This document shows, one piece after another, positions 20,770-31,790 of a DNA stretch of 40,690 nt. Below the pieces are notes generated by a model, which ran no database searches, had not been told where the DNA came from, and saw only the letters and a program-made list of their open reading frames with translations. Both the position numbers and the translations under genes were made by a program. The number at the start of each line of letters is the position of its first letter. The stretch's first letter is position 1. The DNA comes from Gnetum montanum (lineage: Eukaryota; Streptophyta; Gnetopsida; Gnetales; Gnetaceae), in NCBI GenBank assembly GCA_015680685.1, contig MNCI01003660.1, positions 1,065,751 through 1,106,440 of the forward strand. Direction: 5' to 3'.

Positions 20770-22464
20770 TAGATGGATGACAAGAAGCATCCATATTACA
20801 TCCACTACACAAGCCAAAGCATTGTGGATGCACAATTGAACAACACCACTATAGAAAAATAACTGATGGTAGTGGTGTTTCCTCTAGAAGAGTGCAAATA
20901 TAAAGTATTTGTCCACACAAACCACAGTGCCATTTGCTTCCTTATGAACAAGCCAATTATGAGCCTCCATGTCATATGGTTGCTAGTGATCTTATAGGAA
21001 TTCAATCTTACAATAATAGATCAAAAGGGAACTGAGAATGTGATCATTGACCACTTGTCTTGGTTACGATGGGACAATAAAGAGGACAAAAGCCCACTAT
21101 CTAATTTTTTTTAATGAACTCTTCTTTGTTGAGGCTATAACTAAATAATTTTCCACTAAGACTAAATGGTATGTTAGCATTCTCACCTATCTTATCACCC
21201 AAGAGATGCCACAAGGGTTAGACCACCAAAAGAAATAATAATTTCTTCACTAGGTAAAACACTTTATGAAGATCAACAAACATCTCTACAAGGTGTGTGT
21301 CAATGGCCTAGTTTGATAGTATGTCCCTGATGCTGACCAATTGCATGTTCTCCAAGATGCTCATAAGGGTCCTTGTGGGGGCCACTATGTTTGGAGACAC
21401 ACATCCATTAAAATCTTGATGAAAGGGTACTATTGGCCAACAATCTTTAGGGATGCTCATCAATATGTCCACTCTTTTAAATGATGCCAACAAGATGGAG
21501 GAATAACTACTTAAATGGATGGACCTCAATAATGGATCCAACCACTGGAACCCTTCGACATCTAGGAAATTGATTTCATGGGTCCCATCATGCCCATGTC
21601 AAATGAAAAGGCATACATCATAGTTTCTATTGACTATTATATGAAATGTGTAGAAGTAGCAACCATCACCGACTATACATCTTCTATTACTAGTTGGTTT
21701 GTATAAAAAAATATTGTAAATAGGTTATGTGCATTAATTTTTGATAATGGAACTCACTTTATAGGCACTACCTTTTAGAATCTTATGCAATGCTTGGGGG
21801 TTGAACAGAAACTCACAACACCCGACCACCCCCAAGCCAAAGGTCAAGTTGAAGTTACAAATAGGAAAATCACAAAGATCTTAACAAGAATAGTTAGCAA
21901 ATATAGGAAAGATTGGAACATAAAACTCAATGTCCCTTCGGCCTACTACTCAACATGGAAAATTATCAACACTTCCTATTCAATCTGAGCTTCATACACT
22001 TTCAACAACCTATGACCTTAACCTTGAATTAAGTCTAGCACAAAAATAAAGAGTAATGAATCTCAACCTACTAGATGAAAATTGATTGGTGGCCCTATCA
22101 TCTAACAAGTTGCACAAGGCATTTAACAAGAAATTCCATGACCTCTATAATTAGACAAGTCAAATTTCAACTAGGAGATAAAGTCCTCTACAGGAGCCCC
22201 ACACATGTACCTTAATGAACTAAGTTCTAAATGTTGTTGGAAGGACCTTATATCATTTATGAAGCTTTCCCTTCTAGGACCATGTTGATCTATGAACCTA
22301 AGAGCCCAAACAAGAAACAATTGATCAACATACAACAAGTCAAACCTTTTCATGAGCCTAAGCAAGCCAATGCAACAAACACCTCATCAAATGGACAACC
22401 ACGATCAATATTTCAAATCTCCTCCTTTCAAATTAATCATGGGGGAGATGGCCATCCATGCTAA
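20770..22464 (+). pseudogene. Ty3/gypsy pol fragment C: end of RNase H, integrase and tail
   Basis: A 5'-truncated pol begins in RNase H with PYYIHYTSQSIVDAQLNNTT (about 20790) and FVHTNHSAICFLMNKPI, ending DHLSWLRWDNKEDKSP at about 21095. The integrase zinc region at about 21330-21490 keeps HVLQDAHKGPCGGH and YYWPTIFRDAHQY; the first Cys of the CC pair is Phe. The catalytic core shows Asp in EIDFMGP (about 21570), Asp in IFDNGTHF (about 21742) and Glu in KGQVEVTNRK (about 21850), so all three catalytic residues remain. The tail includes MLLEGPYIIYEAFPS and KKQLINIQQVKPFHE. No chromodomain is seen. The frame runs into the purine tract as INHGGDG. Several stops and frameshifts make it dead. 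Confidence 0.88.
22436..22448 (+). promoter_or_regulatory. Polypurine tract of element C
   Basis: AATCATGGGGGAGATGG marks the probable 3' LTR junction of element C. The last codons of pol overlap it. A closely similar context (TTTCAAATG...TCAATCATGGGGGGGATG) occurs at 35426-35469. Confidence 0.6.
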
Positions 22465-25380
22465 CTATATAAGTGGTCCTCATTTTTTCATATTTTTGTT
22501 TTACACATTCTTTATCTTACCCTTATTGTTTTCTACATTATTACTTTTTCAAAGTTTTTATTTTACAACCTCATTAGTAAAGTTTATTTTTCTTATATAT
22601 TTTACAACTTCTTATATATTTTCCTTTATTTAGTATTATTTTCTTATTATGTTTTAATAATTCCATGTCTTATTGCTAACTAGGTATAGTGTGTTTATTT
22701 GATGTGGGCATGTGCTATTCGGTTATTTAATCATTGGTGTCTATATTCTAGCTTTGAATATTTTTACTAACAACTTGGACATGGTTTCTTTATCATAAAA
22801 TAGGCAATGAGCCCACAACATCCACCCATCCATGAACTCTATGGTTTTCCTTATTCTGTAAATGGGCAGTTTCTTTTTCATTAATAAAACTAATAATAAA
22901 CTTGTGACCTTGGTAGTTTTTAGATTTGTAAAGGATCTAAAGGGTTTGAACAGGGTGTGACTTCAAGGGGACTCGATACTCTTTTTTTCTTTCTACTTAC
23001 TTAGATGCATGTGTGTTTTATGAATTTCTTACCATTTTATGTCAACCAATAATAGGAAGTTGAATAAGTCTTTCCATGGTGTGGTTCCCATCATCAAAAA
23101 AATGATAAGAATTCAAAGCACATCCCTTAGACAAAACAAATGGACTACAAGCACTAGTTATGGGACTAGAAAGACATGTTACCCATGCCTAAAGGTCCCC
23201 TCTAACTAAGGCCCCCCTCTAACTAAGGCCCTTCCTCACTTTCTACTTCTCTTTTCTTCTCTACGAAGGAATGGTGGTTATTCTTTGGAAGCGCTCTTGT
23301 GTCTCAGGGAGGTTGATTGGTCTTAGAATGGTGATGCAATGTCACTGAACATGGCTGGTTTTGGTCTAGAATAAGATGGATATTATCAAGTTATTTAACA
23401 ATAAAATTCACATGGGACTTCATGTGACCTTAAGTAGCAACTCCATTCCGCTCTCTCTCTCATCCATCTATGCTTTCCATATCCCACCTCATTGTTGATT
23501 TCATGTTCTTGTTCAATGTCTTGGTTTGATGTGTCAAAATTCTTAGGTAGTTTTTTCTAGGTTTTTGTATTTAACTTTCCATAACCATTTATCATCCATG
23601 CAGCCCATAAACTCCTTAGTTTGAAGTTATGTAAGGAAAATAAAAGGCATGTGCCTTCTTTGGAAAGGACCCACTTTCATATCTTTTGGTTGGGTTAGTT
23701 AAGTTTGGTATCCTTAGACATTCTCACAATGAAATCCTTTTGTGTTCCCCATAAATGACAACCAATTATACACATCTTTAGAACAATTTTTAGTGAAATC
23801 CTTTTTTTATTGTTGTGAATTCTTAAATCCTCTTCAAGCATTTCATCACATTTGAACTTTTTAGGCTTTAATGGACCGCTTATCCATTTCACCCTATTTT
23901 TCAATCTTCCCACTAACACTATTAACTAAATCAATTCTTCATAATCACAACTTAGCCAAGTGTAACTACCAACAAGATAAGGAACTTCAAAGCTATATGT
24001 TACACATTACATACTAATCTGTGATTTTGTTGTGATTGCAATGGGAAGTGTGGACTAGATGCGGTACTATCTTCACCAAGGATGACATGGCAACATCATA
24101 TAACAAAGAGAGTTCATGACAGTTGGATCTTCTCCCTCACTCTTTAGCTGCCAAGAGGAGTTGGACATTAATTTTATCCAAGGTTTTCACTTCTCTTGTC
24201 ATGAACACCCAATTTTATAAAATATTGTAAATCCATACACTCGAGCACTTAGAATTTGTCTTTTTCATCTAAGTCAAGTTTGCATGTCAGTCAATAATCC
24301 CATACTTGCCCAATATTTTGTAAGGAACTTGTTTCTCCTTTTGTTTACTCAAGGATGAGCTTTCATTCAATTGTAGTGGTATGATGAATCATGTTTTGAT
24401 GTGCTCCGATATCAAATACACAATCTCAGAGCCTCGATATTGGATACTTGATATCCTAGCCCAAGATGCAATGTTGAATATATGATATCATGGGGTACAT
24501 GCTGACCTATAAATATAGCACTTGGGCACATGGTTTGAGCATTAGTTTTTGTCATAGTATAGTAAAGCTCTTGTAGTTTAGCTATTCTAGAGGTAGAATA
24601 TTTTTGAGTGTCCGTAGTAGAAGTTTGAGTGTGTATGGATCTTAGTTCGAGCACTGATCTACTTAAGCACAATAGTGTGAAAAAAATAAAGATAAGAACT
24701 TTTGATAATCCTTGTAGCACTAAGAATAGATTAATTTTTCTTTTAATGCATTTAATATTCATGGACTTTACCTTAATGCATTTTAATTAAGCAATTAATT
24801 TTTAGTTGTTAATGAACACAAGCATAACCACTTTGAACATATGTGTAGTGCTTGGTGACCTAGAAATGCTTAACATTTGGCATAAAGTAGACGATGGTTG
24901 ATGCATATGCATTAATGCATCAATGGAGATATGTCGATAGGGATATGCTAACACAACAAACTTAAAACATTATACCAACATTCTATAATAGAATATTTGT
25001 GAAGAGTCATGTTTGCATCATTTTATTTACTAATCAAATTATTGGATTAAAAGGAGATGTTTTTTTATGACTCATCGATGTATACTATTTGAAGCCTTTT
25101 AAAAGCATGGGCATCATGCTTGACATTTTGTTAGAATTTATCATGAACACATTTATAAATAATTTTTTAAAAATGATTAAATAAATGAAATATGCAAACT
25201 AGAAATTTTAGAAATTTTTAAATGAAGTAAATAGAAATTTTTAATATGATTTTAAAAAATTTTTTATAATATGAATTTATAGTTGAGTTTAATCTTTAAA
25301 GGGGATTGTAAAACCTTAAATATAATGAATAATAATTAAAACAATTCATTGCACATGAAATCATTTGGACAAAGGGGGTG
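22449..25380. other. Presumed LTR of element C and unassigned DNA
   Basis: The T-rich start (22480-22680) follows the polypurine tract and is probably the 3' LTR of C; its right end was not found. A 17-bp tandem duplication (CCCCTCTAACTAAGGCC) lies at 23197-23231. A 74-codon minus-strand frame (23919-23695) includes RVKWISGPLKPKKFKCDEML; it reads like protein but I do not recognise it. At 24400-24417 the minus strand reads TTGATATCGGAGCAC, close to a copia primer site. CCTATAAATATAG at about 24505 is TATA-like. Confidence 0.35.
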
Positions 25381-27224
25381 ATGTTGAATATTTTAAACTT
25401 TACAAGACACTTCTAAGGTATTCTAGGATGGGGTAAACAAATCCAAATTACTAGAGAAGCATGATTTTCATTTTACCAAATGTCTAAAGTTGTTCATCAC
25501 CCTTCATAGAAAAATCAAAATCTAGTTCAACTAGATGATTGTGACCAAATGGACATCCTTTCTAAAGAAAGATAAAGATAAGAAACAGGAACCTAGCATT
25601 GGGGATAAAACTAAGGAAGTAAATTCAAAAAAACGAAGGTGAAAGAAGATTGATTTACCTACTTTTTCATTATTGTTTTGTTTGATTTTTATGGATCTTT
25701 GTTGGAGACTTGTTACCTCTATGTCTTGGGATTGAGATTTTTTGGCTGGAGGTGATTTCATCCTCTAGTTCTATTTCTTGGATATTCTCATCTTATGATT
25801 TGTTATATTTGAGATTCTTGGGTTAAGAGTAGTTCTATACTCAATTCTATTTCTTGGGTATTTTCTCCTTGTAATTTGTTTTTTTTTTTATTTTTTTATT
25901 TTTTGTGTTGGACTCTTTGGCCTTTAAATAAAGTTTAAGAACTTTCCTTAAAAAATTTATTGACATAGAGAAGAAATACTAAACATAAACATATATGAGA
26001 GTTTAACCTTCCTACATAGTCACCCTCAAACAATTCAATAAAATTATTAATTCAAATATTTAATTTAATACTTGGAATTCGTACTATAGTATAGTGTAAT
26101 AAAATGTTATATTCATTTACAATGTAATTTTGAATGCAAAGCTAATATATATGCCTAAGCTTTGAGATTATCAGTAAATTTTCCTATACTTATAGTGAAA
26201 TAGTGAAATCTCATCCTTTCTAAATTACATTTATAACAAAAACTTGAAGCTTAACCTTTGATGAAAATTATTTGATAGTTTTTTTAGAGTAGAATAAAAT
26301 AATTATTTATTTTTATATAATAGAAGTTTATTTTAATAAAATATATAAAATTTTTGGATTGATGGGTAGTTGTAATGTTATTTTTGCCCCAATCCATACA
26401 CATATATATATATTTTTAATTTTTAAGTTTTTTTCTCATTGGGACTATATTGTATTACTTTTAATAAACTTTTCCCCACTTGTCACATATAAATATATCC
26501 AAGGAATATCTTGAAAATTTATATCATAGAATCATGAACATAATTTTAGTAAGAATTTCACTTTTTTATCATCAATTCATTAATTTATCAATATTCATCA
26601 ACATCATTCATCATTATTTACTCAATCTTAGAAGTTAAACAATCAGAATTTGGGGTATTTACTATTTCAATCATATCTTAGTCATTGCCAAATATTTCTT
26701 AATGATTCTAGACTTTTTAAAATTTAAAATAGGTGGCTACGTGTAGATAAGATTTCATCTAAATATCTACTTTGAGTTGGAATAAATTTGCTCTACAATT
26801 TGGCATATTTTCTAAGTCCAAAACTTTCACTAAAGTAAATGATAATCAATGATTAGAATATTTCTCCCACATAACATAATGATTTGATGTGGCATTACAT
26901 TTATTTGAAAGCTAATGTATATATAGAAAGATTTTAGTTAAAATTTTAGCATCAAAAACTTAACAACACTTGAGTTATCATCTCTTAAATTTGCACTGCT
27001 AGAATTACTACAATTATTGATAAATTGGAAAGAACATAATATAACCTTAGCTTTTGGATATTTTTGGTATTACTATCATTTTCCAAATTGTATAGAAATT
27101 TATAATATTTCCAAAAATATAAATCTTTTTAGTTAACTTTTTTTTCAATCAAGATAACCAAACAATTCTTTCACTACCTAAGATTCCTTCCCTTAGTATA
27201 AAAGTACTAGGTTCACCTACAAAA
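25381..27224. other. AT-rich DNA without a gene; possible LTR of copia element D
   Basis: ACAAAGGGGGTGATGTTGAATATT at about 25370-25393 resembles a polypurine tract followed by a copia LTR start. The rest is strongly AT-rich with no coding signal. Part should be the LTR and leader of element D, whose gag begins at 27225, but I could not place the LTR or primer site. Confidence 0.3.
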
Positions 27225-27360
27225 ATGAGAATAAAAGACATAGCTAGATGCTCCATCATCTATGATGGCTCTCAAGATTTTAACCTATGGACAAGGATCA
27301 TGAAAGGCCTCCCTAAATATAATGATTATTGAAAAATAGTTAAAACAGGTTTTTGATTGC
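27225..27360 (+). pseudogene. Copia element D, N-terminus of gag
   Basis: ATG at 27225 gives MRIKDIARCSIIYDGSQDFN, then LWTRIMKGL and KIVKTGF. This is the usual start of plant copia gags (F-DG-x-x-[YF]-x-x-W...M, then W-x-IV-x-x-G[FY]). The frame is cut at 27360 by E2 and resumes at 32932. Confidence 0.75.
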
Positions 27361-27666
27361 TGACCTTTTGGTATGTCAAAATGTTAAGTAAAATGGAGTA
27401 GAATGATGCTTATATGTTTGTGTGGCTAATTTTCTTTGTAGGGCAAGAATGTGGACAAGGACTTTATGGACCTAAATGATTTACAAGCCAAGTTGACAAC
27501 ATCATGACCTTGGAGTAAGACAAGGAAGACATGAGGAAGCTCAAGAACCTGGACAAAGAATGAAGAATTCAAAGTACAAAGAAAGGTGAAGAAAGATGTC
27601 TCCAAGAAATAGAAGACATCTAGAGAAGATTTCTCTAAAGAATAGTACACATCTTTCTAAAGAGAA

Positions 27667-27828
27667 AGATGTCCTTCATCAAAAGAAGACTTCCTTGCAT
27701 AATGAAGGCCAATTACAAAAAGACGTCTTTCACCAAAAGAAGACATCTTCCTAGAATGCAAACTAGATGCAGAAAGACATCTCAGTCACAAAGAAGACGT
27801 CTTTAGTAACTATTGTCTAGCCATTCCA
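27667..27828 (+). repeat. Three 54-bp palindrome repeats in E2 5' LTR
   Basis: Units start at AGATGTCC 27667, AGACGTCT 27721 and AGACATCT 27775, exactly 54 bp apart. Partner sites lie 18-20 bp on: AGACTTCC 27685, AGACATCT 27741, AGACGTCT 27795. A further pair stands at 27594 and 27614. AGACGTCT is a perfect palindrome with an ACGT core. Confidence 0.8.
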
Positions 27829-27861
27829 TGAACTCCAAGATTATTTAAGAAACATAGTAAC

Positions 27862-27869
27862 TATAAGAA
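27862..27869 (+). promoter_or_regulatory. TATA box of the E2 5' LTR
   Basis: TATAAGAA within CTATAAGAAGACATC. The same word is found in the E2 3' LTR (32314) and, on the minus strand, in both E1 LTRs (9079-9084; weaker at 13763-13767). It lies about 60 bp downstream of the last 54-bp-array palindrome. Confidence 0.6.
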
Positions 27870-28448
27870 GACATCATTCTCATTGGGAAATATGCAAGCT
27901 TCTATACTATCATTATGTAATCATCAAGCAATCATTGTATTCATTATTGTTTATCATTGTACAATCACTTGTCTATTTGTAATTGGTCAAAGTGAGTTGT
28001 GCTTCAAAGTGAAAGGATCAAAAAACTTAGTTGCATTCTTTCCTTGTGATTGTTGTTCTTTTTTGCTACCCTAGGGAGTTGATGTGCTTCTTGCGAGACA
28101 ACATCTTGATTGAGCTTGTTAGGATCCTGCAAAATTGAGTGTTTTTTGTAAAGGTTTTGGAAGCCTAGAAACCACTTTCTAAGCTTGTTAAGATCTTAAA
28201 AGGTTGAGTAGATTTATAACATCAAATCACTCTATTTCAGAGCTTAGAGCTCGTACACAGTGTGGAACCCTTCAAACCATATTTGAAAGCAACAATGTTT
28301 GGAGGTGTGCTTGCAAACTACCCTTTAATTATGGACTATCAGAGTTGGAGAACCACATTAAATTTGGGGTGTGATTTTTCTCAAAAAATTTTAATTTGAG
28401 GAACTTATTAATCCCCTCCCTCCCCTTCTAGGTTCAATGATTCACAAG

Positions 28449-28460
28449 TGGTATTGAAGC
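28449..28460 (+). promoter_or_regulatory. Primer binding site of E2
   Basis: TGGTATTGAAGC, two bases after the LTR end, against the plant copia consensus TGGTATCAGAGC (initiator tRNA-Met). Confidence 0.8.
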
Positions 28461-28502
28461 TTGGTACTCTTCTTCATCATCAACTTCAAACAGTTAACAC
28501 TA

Positions 28503-29850
28503 GAGGGGACATTTTATACAAATCCATCCATGTTTGATGCATTTAACTTCACCTACTAGAAAGCTACAATGCAAGGATTCTTTAAATCCATGGAATTTGA
28601 AGTTTGGGAGTCAATCCTTAAAGGCTACACTCTGCCTATTGATAGCTCCACTGTCATCATCAAGTCTCATAACAAATGGACTCAAGAGGAGAAATATAAG
28701 TTCATGTTTCATTCAAAAGTAAAGAATTATGTATATTGTTCTTTGAATAAATCTGAGTTTAATAGAGTATCAGGATGTAAAATGGCCAAAGAAATTTGGC
28801 AAACTTTAGAAGCTACTTATGAAGGAACCTCTATTGTTAAACAATCTAAATTGTTAGTTTTGCAAAGTAAATATGATAAACTCAAAATGAGAGAAGGTGA
28901 GAAAATAAAAGACTACTTCTCTAGAGAAATTAATATTATTGTAGATATTAGAGGTACAGGTAAATCTTTGTCCAAGAGTGATGTTATCATCAGAATGATT
29001 AGAACTCTTCAACCAAAGTTCAGACCAAAGGTCACAACTATGGAAGAAATCAAATATTTTTCAACTCTAAAATTTGAAGAACTTTAAAGTGCTCTCATTG
29101 CCTATGAAATGAATCTCATAAGCAAAGGAGCCATCCAAGAAAGACATATTTCTCTAAACACTCCCTCCAAGAAGAAGGAGCTCAATGACCATGATGAGGG
29201 CAGTGAAGATAAGATTTCCTTTCTCTCAAGAAAGCTATAACAATTGCTAACATGAAGCAATAAGGGAACATTTCAATAAAGGCCCAATATATTCAAAGGT
29301 AGGAAAAAAAGGTTAAAAAATTTGAATTCTAAATTAGATTTCTCTCCTATATAATGTTGGATTTGTGGAGGAAGAGGCCATATGACCTCCAAATTTTTTA
29401 GTGATAGTAGGGTACAACCAAAGAAAAAATCCAATGATGAGGAATTGAAAAAGACCAACCTTTATACAAGTTGGGATGATGGTGAGTAAGGTGAAGAAGA
29501 AGCATGCAATTCTTCCAAAGATTTACATCTCATATGCATGGCACATATAGAGTAAAATTCTTTACATATGGCTGACCAAGGTGGTAATTGTGATGAAAGG
29601 TATAGTGATGTTAAAGAAAAAAATTTTATTTTACATTATTTGATTAGGAAGGCAAAGAAATTTGTAGTTTCTAAGCTAGATGCTATTCACAGTGAAGTGA
29701 AAGGAGAGATCTTAGACATAAAAGCTAAGATTCAATAACTAACTTCTTTAAATAAGGATTGTAGAATGGCTCAAGAAGAGAAGTCTCCTAAAAAACAATC
29801 AAAGAATTTTGAAAGTCACACAAGAAAATTCAAGCTCAAGAATAATTAGG
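28503..29850 (+). pseudogene. Gag of E2 (UBN2-type core, zinc knuckle, charged C-terminus)
   Basis: The start codon is lost: the position of the E1 ATG aligns to ACT here. The frame is open over 172 codons at 28569-29087. It starts MQGFFKSMEFEVWESI and runs through WTQEEKYKFMFHSKVKN, FNRVSGCKMAKEIWQTLEAT, KYDKLKMREGEKIKDYFSR and LQPKFRPKVTTMEE. This is the UBN2/DUF4219-type gag core of plant copia elements of the SIRE-like group. After a stop a zinc knuckle at about 29352-29395 reads CWICGGRGHMTSKF, with the last Cys changed to Phe. A YTSWDD motif and a helical charged region (to about 29850) follow. The protein would form the particle and package the RNA. Confidence 0.85.
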
Positions 29851-31773
29851 TTTGATAACATTGTTCATGAGGAGAATACTTTATTTGTGTGTAAAAATTA
29901 TGGTTGTAAGAAAACCCTTAATTATTCTCATGATGATCAAAACAAGAATGATGCTTGATCTTGTCAAAAAGGCTTTGGTAAGGAAATTGTCCAAGCACCA
30001 GTAGCTGAAAATGAAGAGAAGTGGAAAATTCAAAATGATGCAATAAGTGATCAATGGTTATTTCATAAAGACCATGAACAATTAGAGACCACATACATGA
30101 TCTAATGAAAGAGAACCAAAGGATGAGGAGGTACTTCATGATAGGGGACCTCATCTCAAACTCCATTAATGTTCTCTTCTCATCTACAAGCAAGGTAAAT
30201 CAAGGTAAGGTTCCATCTCTTTGCTTGCTAATATGTACATGATTTGAGAAGTCCAAAATTGTTTGTGTCATGTCTAGATTAGAAAATTGTTGAAATAATT
30301 ATTTCAATTATCTCTTGTATTCATTTTGAGCTTGATGCAATTTATGAAAATATGTAGTTTAGTGCTTGTCTTAATTTCCTTTGGGCATTTATCTTGTAAT
30401 ATTTTTAGTTGGTTTTTTGTATTGGTTTCAATCCTGCATGATTTCTAATTCTTGTGATATTCTAGTTCTAAGCTCATGACCTTTGGGATAGTTTACCTAT
30501 TGTTTTGAGAAGTCATGATTTTTAAGTAGATACTACTTCGAATATTCTATCCATATGACTAGTTGAAGATCTTAGTCTCCACATTTGATCTTTATGTTAA
30601 CTTATAGTTTTAGTTCTTAGGTGATTTACAACAATTAAAAAATGATCTTAAAAGCCCAAGAAGAACTGCACATGTGTAGGGAGAGCATGTTCCTTATTAT
30701 CTATTTTAGAGGTCATTAATGTAGGAGGGAAGTCTTTAAAGACTTCTACCAAGAAGCACTCACATAGCAATATATCATAATGAGCAAGGCTTCATGTCAT
30801 GCAAGGATATGGTATAGTATCCAAGGTAAAAGAAGAATTAAGACTTAGTTAAGTTATCTTATAAACATTTTACCTTGCAATATCTTTTGGTTACTGTTTG
30901 AACATTGTGTTAAGATTCTATTTGGCTATTTTTGGGCATTTTCTTGTCATGATTTTGGTATTTGTCCTTCTTCATAAGAATTTATTTTATGGTTATAGGT
31001 GCATCCTTTCCTTCTTTCCATATAATTACCTTCATAATTCTTTCATAGGAGTCAAGCACTAATAGAATCATGACATATTAGCTTATCTTATGCATTTATT
31101 CATTCAAAAACATAGGTTATTTGATCCTTAAATTTTTTGGGTAGCTCCTATATCATTTAACATTTTTAGTACTTTGAAGAGAGATTTGTATGGACTCATC
31201 AAATATAAGTTTTAATGAGATATTTGATTCAAGCTTATAGGTTACCTAATTCTATATGCTCAATCTTTGGTCTTTGGAATTTCAGTTTATTTTATCTTAG
31301 ACATTACTTACAAGTTTTTTTGTCATGTTTGAATTTATTCTGGCTTGTTATTTCTAAAGGATAGATCTTAATGAATTGAAGATAGCATACAAATTCTATT
31401 GTTAAGTTTGGGTCTTTTAACCTAAATTATTTTCTTTGGTATTTTAGCATGCTATGAATATATCTTCCCTTGAGCACTTAAGCCTCTCTTGTTTATATGG
31501 ACTTCATTGAAGCAAGGAGTCCTCATATTTCTATTAATGAAAGATTGATAAAATTACTTTGTGATGTACTTGGAGATAGAGATTACACTCAATACATATA
31601 TCTTATGACTATTGTATGGCTACAATTAAGTACTATTGGCATATTGTTCTTTTCAATAAACTTATGTGCTTTATCCTTTTCATTGCTATTCAAAAAAGGG
31701 GAGAGTATAGTTATGAAAATATTTGGATATTTTTATGTCTGCTAACCCATTTTCTTAAGTTTTGAACATCATC
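29851..31773 (+). other. Non-coding interior of E2
   Basis: About 1.9 kb without a recognisable domain occupies the place where pol would lie. It shares patches with E1 on the other strand: TATCCAAGGTAAAA (about 30820), the hairpin at 30729-30746, CAAAAAAGGGGAGAGTATAG at 31691-31710, and TTTTCTTAAGTTTTGAACATC before the polypurine tract. Confidence 0.6.
30729..30746 (+). other. Hairpin (perfect palindrome) in non-coding interior of E2
   Basis: GAAGTCT, loop TTAA, AGACTTC. The homologous E1 hairpin (10595-10612, minus) is AGAGTCT, TTTG, AGACTCT. Flanking ACCAA...ACTC words are shared. Confidence 0.6.
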
Positions 31774-31790
31774 AAAAATAGGGAGATTTT
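31774..31790 (+). promoter_or_regulatory. Polypurine tract of E2
   Basis: AAAAATAGGGAGATTTT directly before the 3' LTR start TGACC. It is a slightly worn form of the plant copia AAAAGGGGGAGATT tract. Confidence 0.75.

Larger units (their letters stand above)
27361..28446 (+). repeat. 5' LTR of E2
   Basis: It begins TGACCTTTTGGTATGTCAAAA and ends TTCACA. It holds three 54-bp palindrome repeats from 27667, TATAAGAA at 27862, and a shortened version of the repeats of about 104 bp at 28110-28300. It aligns with 31791-32931; the 3' copy is about 55 bp longer, mainly in the 104-bp repeat region. Confidence 0.88.

Noticed and set aside
21308-21541. 77-codon minus-strand frame
   Set aside because: It is antisense to the gypsy C integrase zinc region.
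23197-23231. 17-bp tandem duplication
   Set aside because: A single local duplication without further copies or structural context. Recorded in the region entry only.
26399-26415. Short TA microsatellite
   Set aside because: Too short to be notable in AT-rich DNA.
27883-28074. 63-codon plus-strand frame with a similar frame at 32365-32565
   Set aside because: Both are in the U3/R part of the E2 LTRs. The apparent conservation is LTR identity; no domain.
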